The notes beneath the pieces are model-generated. The model did no database searches and had not been told where the DNA came from. It saw only the letters and a list, made by a program, of their open reading frames with translations. A DNA stretch of 34,234 nucleotides from Brevibacterium sp. (GTDB lineage Bacteria; Actinomycetota; Actinomycetes; Actinomycetales; Brevibacteriaceae): the NCBI RefSeq assembly GCF_022712115.1, contig NZ_JALAHB010000105.1, positions 1-34,234 of the forward strand. The letters are read 5' to 3'. Numbering within the stretch: the first letter of the stretch is position 1; each line of letters begins with the position of its first letter. The position numbers and the translations under genes were made by a program. Positions 6,362-15,138 of the stretch are shown in pieces.

Positions 6362-7414
6362 ATGACCGCTTCGAGGCTGCTCGGGATGATGCTGGAGCTC
6401 ACGCGCGTGCCCGCCACCAGCGTGGAGAGGCTGGCCCGGAGGTTCGAGGTCTCCGCACGGACGGTGCAGCGTGACCTCGCCGCGCTGCGGGAGCTGGGTG
6501 TCCCGCTGTGGACGCGCACCGGGCCGGCCGGCGGTGTGGGCGTGGTCGACGGCTGGCGCTCGCCCGTCCTCGGGATGACCGGTCCGGAGGTGCAGGCGCT
6601 GCTCCTGGGGGAGGCCGGTGCCCGGGACCTGGGGCTGGGAGAGGCCCATCTCACGGCGCAGCTGAAGTTCGGGGCCGCGGCTCCCGGCGGCGATCCCTCC
6701 GTGCGGGAGAGGTTCCTGCTCGACAGCGAGGGGTGGTTCTCCTCCGTGGAGAGGCCGGCGGCCCTGCTCGAGGTGGCGGAGGCGGTGCGGACGGGACGGC
6801 GCGTGCGCCTGCGGTACGCCCGGTACGGCGGCGACCCCGCGGAGGGTGCGCCGAGGCTGCTCGATCCGCTCGGCCTCGTGCGCAAGGCCGGTGCGTGGTA
6901 TCTCGTCGCCGCCGGCACAGGACGGGTGCGCACGTATCGGGTCTCGCGGATGAGCGACGTCGTGGTGTGTGAGGACGGGGCAGCCCGGCCGCCGGGATTC
7001 TCCCTCGCGGAGTACTGGCAGCGGGCCTCGGCGGAGTTCGAGGCCTCGGTCCTCGTGTGTGACGTGCACCTGCGGATCCCGGAGGGCTCCGTCGCGGCGC
7101 TGCTGGCGACGGTGCCGGGCCCGGCCACGGCGCAGGCCGTGGACGCGGCAGTGCGCGAGGACGGGTGCCTGAGCCTCCGGCTGCGGATGGAGAGGGAGGA
7201 CATCGCCGTCGGGCAGCTGCTGGCCGTGCCGGGAGCCGAGGTCCGCAGCCCCGCCTCCCTCCGCCGTGCGCTGCACGCGCGGGCCCGTGCGATCGCGGCG
7301 GCGAACGTCCCGCCCGCAGCGTCTGGCCGGGCGCGTGCAACGACGGTGCAACCTCTCCGGGAAGAGACTGTGTCCTGCGTCATGGACGGACGTCGAGGAC
7401 ACGAAGGAGTGGAC
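6362..7414 (+). CDS. WYL-domain (YafY-type) transcriptional regulator without its own stop codon
   Basis: The first part of a longer open frame encodes a DeoR-like helix-turn-helix (residues about 18-45, ERLARRFEVSARTVQRDLAALRELG) and a WYL domain with the name-giving WYL at 179-181. Homology to the family ends near residue 315. The next 36 codons contain no stop, and the frame runs directly into the monooxygenase at 7415, so the end given here is only the last base before that ATG. WYL regulators sense ligands or nucleic acids and often repress a neighbouring catabolic gene. An in-frame ATG at 6341 is possible, but the 6362 start fits the leaderless -10 box better. The stop may have been lost (natural fusion), or a frameshift or assembly error may be present: in the frame of base 7416 a TGA would overlap the monooxygenase start as ATGA. 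Confidence 0.78.
7335..7352 (+). repeat. GTGCAAC direct repeat spaced one helical turn apart
   Basis: GTGCAAC occurs at 7335-7341 and 7346-7352, 11 bp apart, so both copies face the same side of the helix. They lie in the non-conserved linker between the regulator and monooxygenase domains. They could be an operator for a monooxygenase promoter hidden inside the open frame. Confidence 0.3.
7370..7402 (+). promoter_or_regulatory. inverted repeat before the monooxygenase ribosome binding site
   Basis: GTGTCCT (7370-7376) and AGGACAC (7396-7402) are perfect 7-bp arms with a 19-base interval, ending just before the AAGGAG that serves the ATG at 7415. It could be a leader hairpin or an operator. 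Its presence inside an open frame supports an independent signal for the downstream gene. Confidence 0.35.
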
Positions 7415-9259
7415 ATGACCGAGACGGTGACAGCGCACACACAGGACACGCAGACCCACGCGCCGGGCCCGGATGAGCGGGTGGAGACGTGGCTGAGCGC
7501 ACTGGACGAGGCGCTCACCGCCGGTGACGCGGATGCCGCGGCGGAGCTCTTCGAGGAGGACGGGTACTGGCGGGACTTCGTCGCCTTCACCTGGAACCTG
7601 CGCACGCTGGAGGGCCGCGAGGAGATCAGGCAGATGCTGCGTGCACAGCTGGCGCACGTCGCTCCCTCCGGATGGCGGCTGGACGAACCGGCGACGGAGG
7701 CGGACGGCGTGACCGAGGCGTGGATCCGGTTCGAGACGGGCGTCTCCCGCGGCTGGGGGCACCTCCGTCTGCGGGAGGGCAGAGCGTGGACGCTGCTCAC
7801 CACCATGCAGGAGCTCAAGGGGTTCGAGGAGAAGAAGGGGAGCGCCCGGGAGAAGGGCGTGGACCACGTCATCGAACGCGGCAGGAAGACCTGGCTGGAG
7901 CGGAAGCAGGAGCATCAGGCGCGGTTCGGCTACGAGGAGCAGCCCTACGTCGTGATCGTCGGCGGCGGGCAGGGCGGGATCGGACTCGCCGCTCGCCTCA
8001 AGCGGCAGGGCGTGCCCGCACTCGTCGTCGAACGCAATGAGCGGGCCGGGGACTCCTGGCGCAACCGCTACAAGTCGCTCCACCTGCACGACCCGGTCTG
8101 GTACGACCACCTGCCCTACCTCCCCTTCCCCGACGACTGGCCCGTCTTCGCGGCGAAGGACCGGATCGGCGACTGGCTGGAGCACTACACGGCACTCATG
8201 GAGCTGGACTACTGGTCCGGGACGGAGTGCCTGGGCGCGGAGTTCGACGAGGCCGCCGGCACCTGGCGGGTGCGCGTGGACCGCCGCGGTGAGGCGGTGG
8301 AGCTCAGGCCCACCCACCTCGTCTTCGCGCTGGGGGTCTCCGGCTATCCGAACATCCCGGAGTTCGAGGGCGCGGAGAGCTTCGAGGGTGAGCAGACGCA
8401 CTCCTCGGCCTTCACCGGGGAGGGCGAGTACGAGGGCCGGCGCGCCGTGGTGATCGGCTCGAACAACTCCGCCCATGACATCTGTGCCGCACTCTGGGAG
8501 AAGGGCGCAGAGGTGACGATGGTGCAGCGTTCGTCCACGCACATCTCCCGGAGCGAATCCCTCATGTCGCTCGCGCTGGGTCCGCTGTACTCGGAGGAGG
8601 CGCTGGCGAACGGGATCACGACCGAGAAGGCGGACATGCTCTTCGCCTCATGGCCGTACCGGCTCCTGCCGGGGGTGCAGATCCCGGTCTACGAACAGAT
8701 GGCGGAGCAGGACGCGGAGTTCTACCGGCAGCTGGAGGAGGCGGGATTCGAGCTCGACATGGGCGAGGACGGCTCCGGGCTGTTCCTCAAGTACCTGCGC
8801 CGCGGCTCCGGCTACTACATCGACGTCGGTGCCAGCCAGCTCGTCATCGACGGCCGCATCGCACTCGCCCGCGGACAGGTGACGAGGATCGAGCCGGACG
8901 CGGTCGTGGTGGACGACGGCAGCGCGGAGGGCAGGCGGCTGCCGGCCGACCTCATCGTCTACGCGACCGGCTACGGATCGATGAACCAGTGGCTGCGGGA
9001 CCTCGTCTCCCCGGAGATCGCGGACCGGGTGGGGAAGGTCTGGGGCTTCGGTTCGGACACCGCCAAGGATCCCGGCCCCTGGGAGGGGGAGCTGCGGAAC
9101 ATGTGGAAGCCCACCGCTGTGGACCAGCTCTGGATCCACGGCGGCAATCTCCACCAGTCCAGGCACTACTCCCGCTACCTCGCGCTGCAGCTCAAGGCGC
9201 GCCTCGAGGGCCTCGACACCCCGGTCTACGGACAGCAGGAGGTGCACCACACGAGCTGA
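7415..9259 (+). CDS. flavin-containing monooxygenase with N-terminal SnoaL-like domain
   Basis: The 614-residue protein starts at an ATG with AAGGAG six bases upstream. Residues about 20-135 look like a SnoaL/NTF2-type domain (WLSALDEALTAGDADAAAELF, then YWRDFVAFTW). From about 175 follows a CzcO/FMO-like enzyme: the FAD-binding GGGQGG at 183-188, then VERNERAGDSWRNRYKSLHLH, and the NAD(P)-binding VIGSNNSAHD at 347-356. Such enzymes use NADPH and O2 to oxygenate small substrates, including Baeyer-Villiger reactions; the substrate here cannot be inferred. The frame is continuous with the WYL regulator upstream, so a 965-residue fusion starting at 6362 would also be possible. The internal start is favoured because actinobacterial homologues of this architecture, as far as I recall, begin near this point. 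The 42 bases after its stop lead into recQ. Confidence 0.87.
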   Translation: MTETVTAHTQDTQTHAPGPDERVETWLSALDEALTAGDADAAAELFEEDGYWRDFVAFTWNLRTLEGREEIRQMLRAQLAHVAPSGWRLDEPATEADGVTEAWIRFETGVSRGWGHLRLREGRAWTLLTTMQELKGFEEKKGSAREKGVDHVIERGRKTWLERKQEHQARFGYEEQPYVVIVGGGQGGIGLAARLKRQGVPALVVERNERAGDSWRNRYKSLHLHDPVWYDHLPYLPFPDDWPVFAAKDRIGDWLEHYTALMELDYWSGTECLGAEFDEAAGTWRVRVDRRGEAVELRPTHLVFALGVSGYPNIPEFEGAESFEGEQTHSSAFTGEGEYEGRRAVVIGSNNSAHDICAALWEKGAEVTMVQRSSTHISRSESLMSLALGPLYSEEALANGITTEKADMLFASWPYRLLPGVQIPVYEQMAEQDAEFYRQLEEAGFELDMGEDGSGLFLKYLRRGSGYYIDVGASQLVIDGRIALARGQVTRIEPDAVVVDDGSAEGRRLPADLIVYATGYGSMNQWLRDLVSPEIADRVGKVWGFGSDTAKDPGPWEGELRNMWKPTAVDQLWIHGGNLHQSRHYSRYLALQLKARLEGLDTPVYGQQEVHHTS

Positions 9260-9289
9260 GGGGCGGTGGGCCGTGTCCCGCCCACGCCG

Positions 9290-9295
9290 TAGGCT
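9290..9295 (+). promoter_or_regulatory. -10 box for a leaderless recQ transcript
   Basis: TAGGCT fits TANNNT and is followed by six bases and then the recQ ATG, so transcription probably starts at the start codon. GAGGG between the box and the ATG is too close to act as a normal ribosome binding site. A clear -35 is not visible. Confidence 0.45.
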
Positions 9296-9301
9296 GAGGG
9301 C

Positions 9302-11296
9302 ATGGATCACCAGGACCTCGCCGCACCCGTCCAGCCTCCCGCCGCATCTGCGCCGGAGGCGGCGTCGCAGGCGCTCGAGGTCCTCTCCCGCGTCTTCGGC
9401 TACGAGTCCTTCCGCGGCAACCAGCAGGCGATCATCGAGCACGTGACCGGCGGGGGAGACGCCGTGGTGCTCATGCCCACCGGCGGCGGCAAGTCGCTGT
9501 GCTACCAGATCCCGGCGCTCCTGCGACCCGGGACCGGGATCGTGGTCTCCCCGCTCATCGCGCTCATGGCGGATCAGGTCGCCGCCCTGGAGGCGGTGGG
9601 GATCCGGGCTGCGTACCTCAACTCCACACTGGAACCCCACGAGGCCGCGGCCGTGGAGCAGCAGCTGCTGGCGGGTGAGCTGGACCTCCTCTACATGGCA
9701 CCGGAGCGCCTCGTCCTGCCGCGCACGCGCGATCTCCTCCAGCGCGCGCCGCTGGCGCTGTTCGCCATCGACGAGGCGCACTGCGTCTCCCAGTGGGGCC
9801 ACGACTTCCGGCCGGACTACATGGGGCTCGCCGTCCTCGCCGGCGAGTTCCCCTCCGTTCCGCGCATGGCGCTCACCGCCACCGCCACCCGCGCCACGCA
9901 CGAGGAGATGACCCAGCGGTTGCGCATGGAGCGGGCGGAGCACTTCGTCTCCAGCTTCGACCGGCCCAACATCCAGTACCGGATCACGCCCAAGGACCGG
10001 CCGCGGGACCAGCTGCTGACGCTCATCCGCACGGAGCACGAGGGGGAGGCGGGCATCGTCTACTGCCTCTCCCGCAGGAGCGTCGAGCAGACGGCCGAGT
10101 GGCTCGCCGCCCGCGGTGTGCCGGCGCTGCCGTATCACGCGGGCCTCGACGCCGCGGTGCGCCACCGGCACCAGGAGCGCTTCCTCCGCGAGGACGGCCT
10201 CGTGATGGTGGCGACGATCGCGTTCGGCATGGGCATCGACAAGCCGGACGTCCGCTTCGTCGCCCATCTGGACCTGCCCAAGAGCATCGAGGGCTACTAC
10301 CAGGAGACGGGGCGCGCGGGCCGTGACGGCCAGCCCTCGACGGCCTGGATGGCCTTCGGGCTGCAGGACGTCGTGAACCAGCGCCGGTTCATCGACGCTT
10401 CGGAGGGCGACGACGCCTTCAAGCGCAACGCGCGCAGCCATCTCGACGCCATGCTCGCGCTGTGCGAGACGGTGACCTGCCGGCGCGTGCAGCTGCTGCG
10501 GTACTTCGGCCAGGACTCGCAGCCCTGCGGCAACTGCGACACGTGCCTGCACCCGCCCGTTACCTGGGACGGGACGGTCGCCGCGCAGAAGCTGCTGTCC
10601 GCGATCATCCGGCTGGACCGGGAGCGCGAACAGAGGTTCGGCGCCGGCCAGGTGATCGACGTGCTGCTGGGCAGGGAGAGCGAGCGCTCCACCCGGTCGC
10701 GGCACCAGGAGCTCAGCGTCTGGGGGATCGGCCAGGAGCTCAGCGACCGGCAGTGGCGCACCGTGACGCGCCAGCTCGCCGCGCGCGGGATCGTGGAGGC
10801 CGTGGGGGAGTACGGGGTGCTGGTGCCCGGCAGCGAGTCCGGACCGGTGCTGCGCGGCGAGGTCACGGTGGAGCTCGCGGAGGACCGTGCTCCGGTGCAG
10901 GGCCGCGCCCGAGGCGGCTCCTCCTCGGGTGCGGGCGGCTCCTCCGGCGCCGGCAGGGCTCGGGCGGCAGACGGGCTGGAGCCCGCGCAGAAGGAGGTCT
11001 TCGAGGCCCTGCGCGCGTGGCGGACCTCCGTGGCCAAGGAGAAGCAGATCCCGCCCTACATGGTCTTCTCCGACGCCACCCTGGTGGGCATCGTCGAGGC
11101 CCGGCCGGCGAGCACCGGGCAGCTGGGGACCGTGAGCGGTGTGGGTGCGAAGAAGCTGGCGGAGTACGGCGACGCGATCCTGGAGGTGCTTACCGAGGTG
11201 GACTCGCCTGCCGCGCAGGAGGGCAGTGCGGAGACGCGGCGGGTCCTGCCGGTGTTCGGTCCCGGCAGAAGCGCCCCCGGCGGACGCGAGGAGTGA
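9302..11296 (+). CDS. recQ: ATP-dependent DNA helicase RecQ
   Basis: The 664-residue protein has all RecQ landmarks: the aromatic FRGNQQ box near 37-42, Walker A MPTGGGKS at 58-65, DEAH at 157-160 followed by the RecQ loop [13 protein letters not shown], motif III TATAT at 192-196, and motif [12 protein letters not shown] near 334-343. The zinc site is intact with Cys 393, 409, 412 and 415. An RQC winged-helix region follows, then a Gly/Ser linker near 537-550 and a C-terminal HRDC domain (from about 557). It unwinds DNA in 3'-5' direction during recombination repair and fork restart. Nothing suggests a functional tie to its neighbours. The start is supported by a leaderless -10 box, and a hairpin follows the stop. 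Confidence 0.97.
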   Translation: MDHQDLAAPVQPPAASAPEAASQALEVLSRVFGYESFRGNQQAIIEHVTGGGDAVVLMPTGGGKSLCYQIPALLRPGTGIVVSPLIALMADQVAALEAVGIRAAYLNSTLEPHEAAAVEQQLLAGELDLLYMAPERLVLPRTRDLLQRAPLALFAIDEAHCVSQWGHDFRPDYMGLAVLAGEFPSVPRMALTATATRATHEEMTQRLRMERAEHFVSSFDRPNIQYRITPKDRPRDQLLTLIRTEHEGEAGIVYCLSRRSVEQTAEWLAARGVPALPYHAGLDAAVRHRHQERFLREDGLVMVATIAFGMGIDKPDVRFVAHLDLPKSIEGYYQETGRAGRDGQPSTAWMAFGLQDVVNQRRFIDASEGDDAFKRNARSHLDAMLALCETVTCRRVQLLRYFGQDSQPCGNCDTCLHPPVTWDGTVAAQKLLSAIIRLDREREQRFGAGQVIDVLLGRESERSTRSRHQELSVWGIGQELSDRQWRTVTRQLAARGIVEAVGEYGVLVPGSESGPVLRGEVTVELAEDRAPVQGRARGGSSSGAGGSSGAGRARAADGLEPAQKEVFEALRAWRTSVAKEKQIPPYMVFSDATLVGIVEARPASTGQLGTVSGVGAKKLAEYGDAILEVLTEVDSPAAQEGSAETRRVLPVFGPGRSAPGGREE

Positions 11297-11305
11297 ACGC
11301 GGAGG

Positions 11306-11332
11306 GGCCGCGCCGTGATGACGGCGGCGGCC
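11306..11332 (+). terminator. hairpin terminator after recQ
   Basis: Arms 11306-11316 and 11321-11332 pair around the loop GATG with one bulged base. It begins ten bases after the recQ stop and lies in the 127-bp gap between convergent genes. The rest of this gap shows nothing recognisable. Confidence 0.5.
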
Positions 11333-11423
11333 TGCCGGTCGCGACGGTTCTGCTCGACATCGCCGAACGCGGGGGTCTGGGCCGCGCTCACGTCCACGTG
11401 GCGAACTGAGCGGGCGGCTCTCC

Positions 11424-12578
11424 TCACACGATCGTGAGCTCGCGGCGCAGGTCCGCCTCCGCGCCGTGGAACCGGTCCGCGCTCAGGCCGCGCACGTCCA
11501 CGAAGGGCTCCGTCCCCAGCACCAGGTCGCGCATCACCTCGCCCACGGCAGGCCCCTGGAGGAAGCCGTGGCCGGAGAACCCCGCGGCGTAGTAGAACCC
11601 CTGCGCCTCCGCCGCCGCGCCGATGAGCGCATTGTGGTCCGGGGTGCACTCGTAGAGCCCCGCCCATCCGCTGCGCACCTGCACATCGGCCAGCGCCGGC
11701 GCACGGTGCTCGAGGAACGTGCCCAGGTGCTCCAGCCAGCCGGGGTCACGCCGCTGGTCGAAGGTGCGCCGGTCTTCCGCCTCCGGTGCTCCCATCAGGA
11801 GCCCGGTGCCCTCCGCGTGGAAGTAGAACGAGGTGGAGAAGTCGATGGTGAACGGCAGCGACCGCACGTCGAAGCCCACCGGCTCCGTCACGACGATCTG
11901 CCGGCGCAGGGGCGTGATGGGCAGCTGGACTCCCGCCGTCCGTGCGAACTCCGGCGACCACACCCCGGCTGCGCAGACCACGGCGGGGGTGCGGACGGTT
12001 CCGCGTGAGGTCTCCACGGCCTCGACCTCCCCGCCGGACATGCGCACCCCGGTGGCTTCCGTGTGCGTGAGGATGCGCGCTCGCGCATTCCGGGCCGCCG
12101 CGGCGAAGGCCGCCACCGCGGATTCCGGCGTGCAGTGGCCGTCGTGCGGATTGAACGCCGCGGCGACGAGCCCCTCCGTGCTGATGTGGGGGTTGAGCGC
12201 CTGCGCCTGCGCGGGCGTGAGCATGCGGGAGTCCTGCCCCAGCGAGTTCTGCAGGGCGACGTCGCGTTCGAACCGGGCTGCGTCCTCCTCCGTGCTCAGC
12301 AGGAAGAGATAGCCGGAGCGCACGAGGTCGATCTCCTGCCCCGTCTGTGCGGTGATCCGAGCGAAGGCCTCCAGGCTCCGCGCGCCCAGCAGGATGTTCG
12401 TCTCGTCCGAGAACTGCGTCCGCAGTCCGCCCGCCGCCCTGCTCGTGGAACCCGAAGCCAGCTCGCCCCGCTCCACGAGGACCACGGAGCGGCCGGCCTC
12501 GGCCAGCCGGTGCGCCGTGCACACCCCTGCGATTCCGCCGCCCACCACCACGACGTCCGCCCTGTCCGGAAACTCCAT
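11424..12578 (-). CDS. DAO-family FAD-dependent oxidase (sarcosine oxidase beta/glycine oxidase-like)
   Basis: The 384-residue protein begins with a dinucleotide-binding fold, VVVVGGGIAGVCTAHRLAEAG (GGGIAG at 13-18), and carries the DAO-family layout, including the C-terminal GFYYAAGFSGHGFLQGP segment that closes the FAD site. Relatives oxidise N-methyl or secondary amines or D-amino acids, giving an imine and H2O2 or passing electrons on. Its place beside a polyamine import and degradation operon suggests an amine substrate such as a polyamine derivative; that is inference. The ATG follows GAGGAGGGG. A strong hairpin upstream separates it from the PuuB-like gene, and a possible own promoter lies in the gap. 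It is a second, distinct amine-oxidase-like enzyme in the locus. Confidence 0.85.
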   Translation of the reverse strand: MEFPDRADVVVVGGGIAGVCTAHRLAEAGRSVVLVERGELASGSTSRAAGGLRTQFSDETNILLGARSLEAFARITAQTGQEIDLVRSGYLFLLSTEEDAARFERDVALQNSLGQDSRMLTPAQAQALNPHISTEGLVAAAFNPHDGHCTPESAVAAFAAAARNARARILTHTEATGVRMSGGEVEAVETSRGTVRTPAVVCAAGVWSPEFARTAGVQLPITPLRRQIVVTEPVGFDVRSLPFTIDFSTSFYFHAEGTGLLMGAPEAEDRRTFDQRRDPGWLEHLGTFLEHRAPALADVQVRSGWAGLYECTPDHNALIGAAAEAQGFYYAAGFSGHGFLQGPAVGEVMRDLVLGTEPFVDVRGLSADRFHGAEADLRRELTIV

Positions 12579-12634
12579 CGTCCCCTCCTCAGCCCGCCTG
12601 CGGATCGGCCTGCCTGCGACCGGTGCATGCGGCC

Positions 12635-12663
12635 AGTCTGGTGGCCTGATCGCCCGTGCACAA
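12635..12663 (-). promoter_or_regulatory. candidate promoter of the DAO-family oxidase gene
   Basis: On the minus strand TTGTGC (12663-12658) and CAGACT (12640-12635) are separated by 17 bp and lie about 60 bp upstream of the ATG, after the terminator of the previous gene. The match to a consensus promoter is moderate. Confidence 0.3.
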
Positions 12664-12688
12664 GGGAGGCGGCGGGAACGGGTCAGGA

Positions 12689-12711
12689 CCGGCCGGGCCG
12701 CGCCCGGCCGG
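12689..12711 (-). terminator. GC-rich hairpin after the PuuB-like gene
   Basis: CCGGCCGGGC (12689-12698) and GCCCGGCCGG (12702-12711) are perfect 10-bp arms with a three-base loop. The hairpin starts immediately after the stop codon (12713-12715) and is the likely end of the polyamine operon transcript. Confidence 0.55.
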
Positions 12712-12712
12712 G

Positions 12713-14176
12713 TCAGGAGTCGAATCCCACCCCGAACGCATCGAGGACCCTGAGGAGGGGACCGCGGCGCCCGGAGTTCTCGTCCGCGCGGATGAGCGCC
12801 TTGGTGGTGAGTGTGATCCCGGCCCAGGCGAAGGGCTCCGGCGGGAAGGGAAGCGGAGTCCTGCGCACCATCTCCAGCTCGGTGAGCTCCGTGGTCTCCC
12901 CGGACAGGAGGTCGAGCATCACCCGTGCTCCGAACCGGCTGGCTCCCACGCCCAGACCGGTGTACCCGGCGGAATAGGCGACCCTCCCGCCGTAGGCCGT
13001 CGAGAAGAACGGGAAGAAGCGGGTGCAGGTGTCGATCGCGCCGCCCCATTTGTGGGTGAACCGCAGGCCGGCGAGCTGGGGGAACGTCTCGAAGAACTGA
13101 CGGGCGAGCGTCTCGAAGGTCTCCGGCCGCTGATCGTACTTCCACGAGACCTGACGGCCGTAGTGATAGACGGCGTCCCATCCGCCCCAGAGGATCCTGT
13201 CGTCGGCTGTGAGGCGGAAGTAGTGGAAGCGATTGGCGGAGTCGGAGAGCCCCTCACGGCCCTTCCAGCCGATCGCCTCCAGCTGCGCCGCACTCAGCGG
13301 CTCCGTCATGAGGGCGTAGTCGTACACGGGCACGGTGTGGAAGCGCGTGCGCGCCAGCAGTGAGGGGAAGACATTGGTGCCCAGTGCCACGTGTGCGGCC
13401 CGGACCTCCCCGGCATCCGTGCGGGCCAGGACGCGGCGGCCCGGCCCGGACGCACCGCGCGGCGCCCACCCCAGGTCCCGCACGACCGTGTGCTCGTACA
13501 CCTCGACGCCCAGCTCGCGGATGACGCGGAGCAGTCCCCAGCACAGCTTCGCGGGATGGATCATCGCCGCGACGCGGGGTTCCCACAGCCCGCCCAGGTA
13601 GGAGGGCGAATCGATGTGCGCGCGCAGCTCCTCGCGGTCCAGCCAGTGCGCGCCGCCGGCAGGATCGTGGCCGGCCCGCAGGTTCTCGGCCTGATACCGC
13701 TCCGTCGCGACGTTGATGACCCCGGTCCGCTCGAACTCACAGTCGATCCCGTAGCGGCGCACCGCGTCCTCGATCGCGTCGAGGTTCTCCATGCCCAGCT
13801 CCGCGAGCCGGGCGTTCTCCTGCGGCAGGTGCTTCTCACCGTTCTCATGGCCGTGCGTGAGGCTCGCCTCGCAGAAGCCGCCGTTGCGTCCGGAGGCGGC
13901 CCAGCCCACGGTGCCTCCCTCGAGGAGCACCACCCGGCGCTCCGGATCCGCCTCCTTGGCCAGCAGCGCCGTCCAGAGTCCCACGAACCCGCCGCCGACC
14001 ACCAGCAGATCCGTGTCGATCTCACCGTGGAGCGGGGGCAGCGGTGCCGGCCTGGCCGGGTCGTCCAGCCAGAAGGGGACGGTGGACGCACCTGCGAGGG
14101 AGGCGGAGATCTCCGCCGCCGAGGCCGGGGCTCCCGCCGCTGCGGGCGCCGGACTGCTGGAAGAAGCTGAGGTCAT
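12713..14176 (-). CDS. PuuB-like FAD-dependent (gamma-glutamyl)putrescine oxidoreductase
   Basis: The 487-residue protein has an N-terminal stretch with FWLDDPARPAPLPPL, the FAD-binding LVVGGGFVGLWTALLA (GGGFVG 61-66) and GWAASGRNGGFCEASLTHG, all typical of the gamma-glutamylputrescine oxidase group of the DAO superfamily. Those enzymes oxidise putrescine derivatives to the aldehyde. No PuuA ligase or PuuD hydrolase is in the window, so the true substrate could be free putrescine, spermidine or another amine. The first about 30 residues are Ala/Ser-rich and probably disordered. The ATG at 14174-14176 has GGCAGGA upstream. It follows the importer genes after 77 bases that hold a small hairpin, and a terminator lies right after it, so it is the last gene of the polyamine operon. 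Confidence 0.82.
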   Translation of the reverse strand: MTSASSSSPAPAAAGAPASAAEISASLAGASTVPFWLDDPARPAPLPPLHGEIDTDLLVVGGGFVGLWTALLAKEADPERRVVLLEGGTVGWAASGRNGGFCEASLTHGHENGEKHLPQENARLAELGMENLDAIEDAVRRYGIDCEFERTGVINVATERYQAENLRAGHDPAGGAHWLDREELRAHIDSPSYLGGLWEPRVAAMIHPAKLCWGLLRVIRELGVEVYEHTVVRDLGWAPRGASGPGRRVLARTDAGEVRAAHVALGTNVFPSLLARTRFHTVPVYDYALMTEPLSAAQLEAIGWKGREGLSDSANRFHYFRLTADDRILWGGWDAVYHYGRQVSWKYDQRPETFETLARQFFETFPQLAGLRFTHKWGGAIDTCTRFFPFFSTAYGGRVAYSAGYTGLGVGASRFGARVMLDLLSGETTELTELEMVRRTPLPFPPEPFAWAGITLTTKALIRADENSGRRGPLLRVLDAFGVGFDS

Positions 14177-14211
14177 GGTTCCTGCCTTGTGGAAGGGGAG
14201 TGGGGTTGTGC

Positions 14212-14235
14212 GCGAGGCGGGCGGAACCCGCTCGC
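14212..14235 (-). promoter_or_regulatory. intercistronic hairpin between permease and PuuB-like genes
   Basis: GCGAG/CTCGC and CGGG/CCCG pair around the loop CGGAA with one bulged base. It lies in the 77-base gap downstream of the PotC-type gene and could cause partial termination or protect mRNA ends, lowering expression of the oxidase relative to the importer. Confidence 0.35.
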
Positions 14236-14253
14236 ACCGGCCGTCCGGAGCGT

Positions 14254-15138
14254 TCAGCTGCCGGCCATGGTCTTGACGATCCCGGTTGCGGAGTCGCCGG
14301 AGCGTTTGAGGACGAGCGCCACGACCGCCAGGGCGACGAGCGTGAGCAGCAGCATGATGGTGGACATCGCCGCGACCTCTGGCCGGAGTGCCACGCGCAC
14401 GGAGGCGAAGATGTACACCGGCCACGGTGTGTAGCCCGGCTGCTGGACGAAGCTGGACAGGATCGTGTTGTCGAGGCTGAGGGTGAAGGACATGAGCGCG
14501 CCGGCGAGGATGCCCGGCCCCGCGATGGGCAGGGTGACGGTGCGGAAGGCCTCGAACCTCCCCGCGCCCAGGTCTGCGGCGGCCTCCTCGAGTGAGGCGT
14601 CCACCCCGGCCATCCGTGCGCGGATGATGAAGGTGACGACGGCGACGGAGAACATGGCGTGGGCGACGATCAGCCGGACGAGGCCGTTGTTGAACGGGCC
14701 CAGTCCCGCGTCCACCCCCAGCGTCACGAACCAGGGGAGGAACGCGATGCCGTCCACGATCTCCGGGGTGATGAGCGTGAGCGCGAGGAGGCCCATGAGT
14801 CCTCCGGCCCACCACGTCCCGCGCCGCGCCCGGGCGAGCGCGATCCCGCCCAGAGTCCCCAGCAGCGTGGAGAGGAGCGCCGCACCCACCGCCGCCTGGA
14901 GCGAGGTCACGACGGAGGAGACGATGACGCTGCTGTTGACGGCGTTCACATAGGCGCCGAACCCGAACCCGTCCCAGCTCGCCAGCACCCTGCCGGAGTT
15001 GAAGGAGTAGACGACGATGACGGCGATGGGAGCGAAGAGGAAGAGGAAGACGAGCGCGCCCCAGGCGGAGAACAGTCCGTTGCGCAGCCCCGTCCGCTTC
15101 CTGCCGCGCATCTTCTGCGGTGCGCCCGTGCTGCTCAT
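14254..15138 (-). CDS. potC: spermidine/putrescine ABC importer, inner-membrane permease PotC
   Basis: The 294-residue integral membrane protein has about six hydrophobic helices. The cytoplasmic EAA loop is clear (EEAAADLGAGRFEAFRTVTLP, about residues 183-203), as in permeases that dock on the ATPase. Together with the preceding permease it forms the membrane channel of a PotABCD-type importer. The N-terminal 20 residues are positively charged. Its start shares ATGA with the potB stop, so the two subunits are probably made in equal amounts. It is the last importer gene. Confidence 0.92.
   Translation of the reverse strand: MSSTGAPQKMRGRKRTGLRNGLFSAWGALVFLFLFAPIAVIVVYSFNSGRVLASWDGFGFGAYVNAVNSSVIVSSVVTSLQAAVGAALLSTLLGTLGGIALARARRGTWWAGGLMGLLALTLITPEIVDGIAFLPWFVTLGVDAGLGPFNNGLVRLIVAHAMFSVAVVTFIIRARMAGVDASLEEAAADLGAGRFEAFRTVTLPIAGPGILAGALMSFTLSLDNTILSSFVQQPGYTPWPVYIFASVRVALRPEVAAMSTIMLLLTLVALAVVALVLKRSGDSATGIVKTMAGS

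Noticed and set aside
8648..10705. A 685-codon open frame on the minus strand under recQ and the monooxygenase end
   Set aside because: It lies antisense to clear RecQ helicase motifs; the translation is rich in His, Val, Arg and Gly and has no recognisable domain.
11297..11423. A small gene between recQ and the DAO-family oxidase
   Set aside because: The open stretches are short, lack ribosome binding sites and overlap the recQ terminator hairpin.
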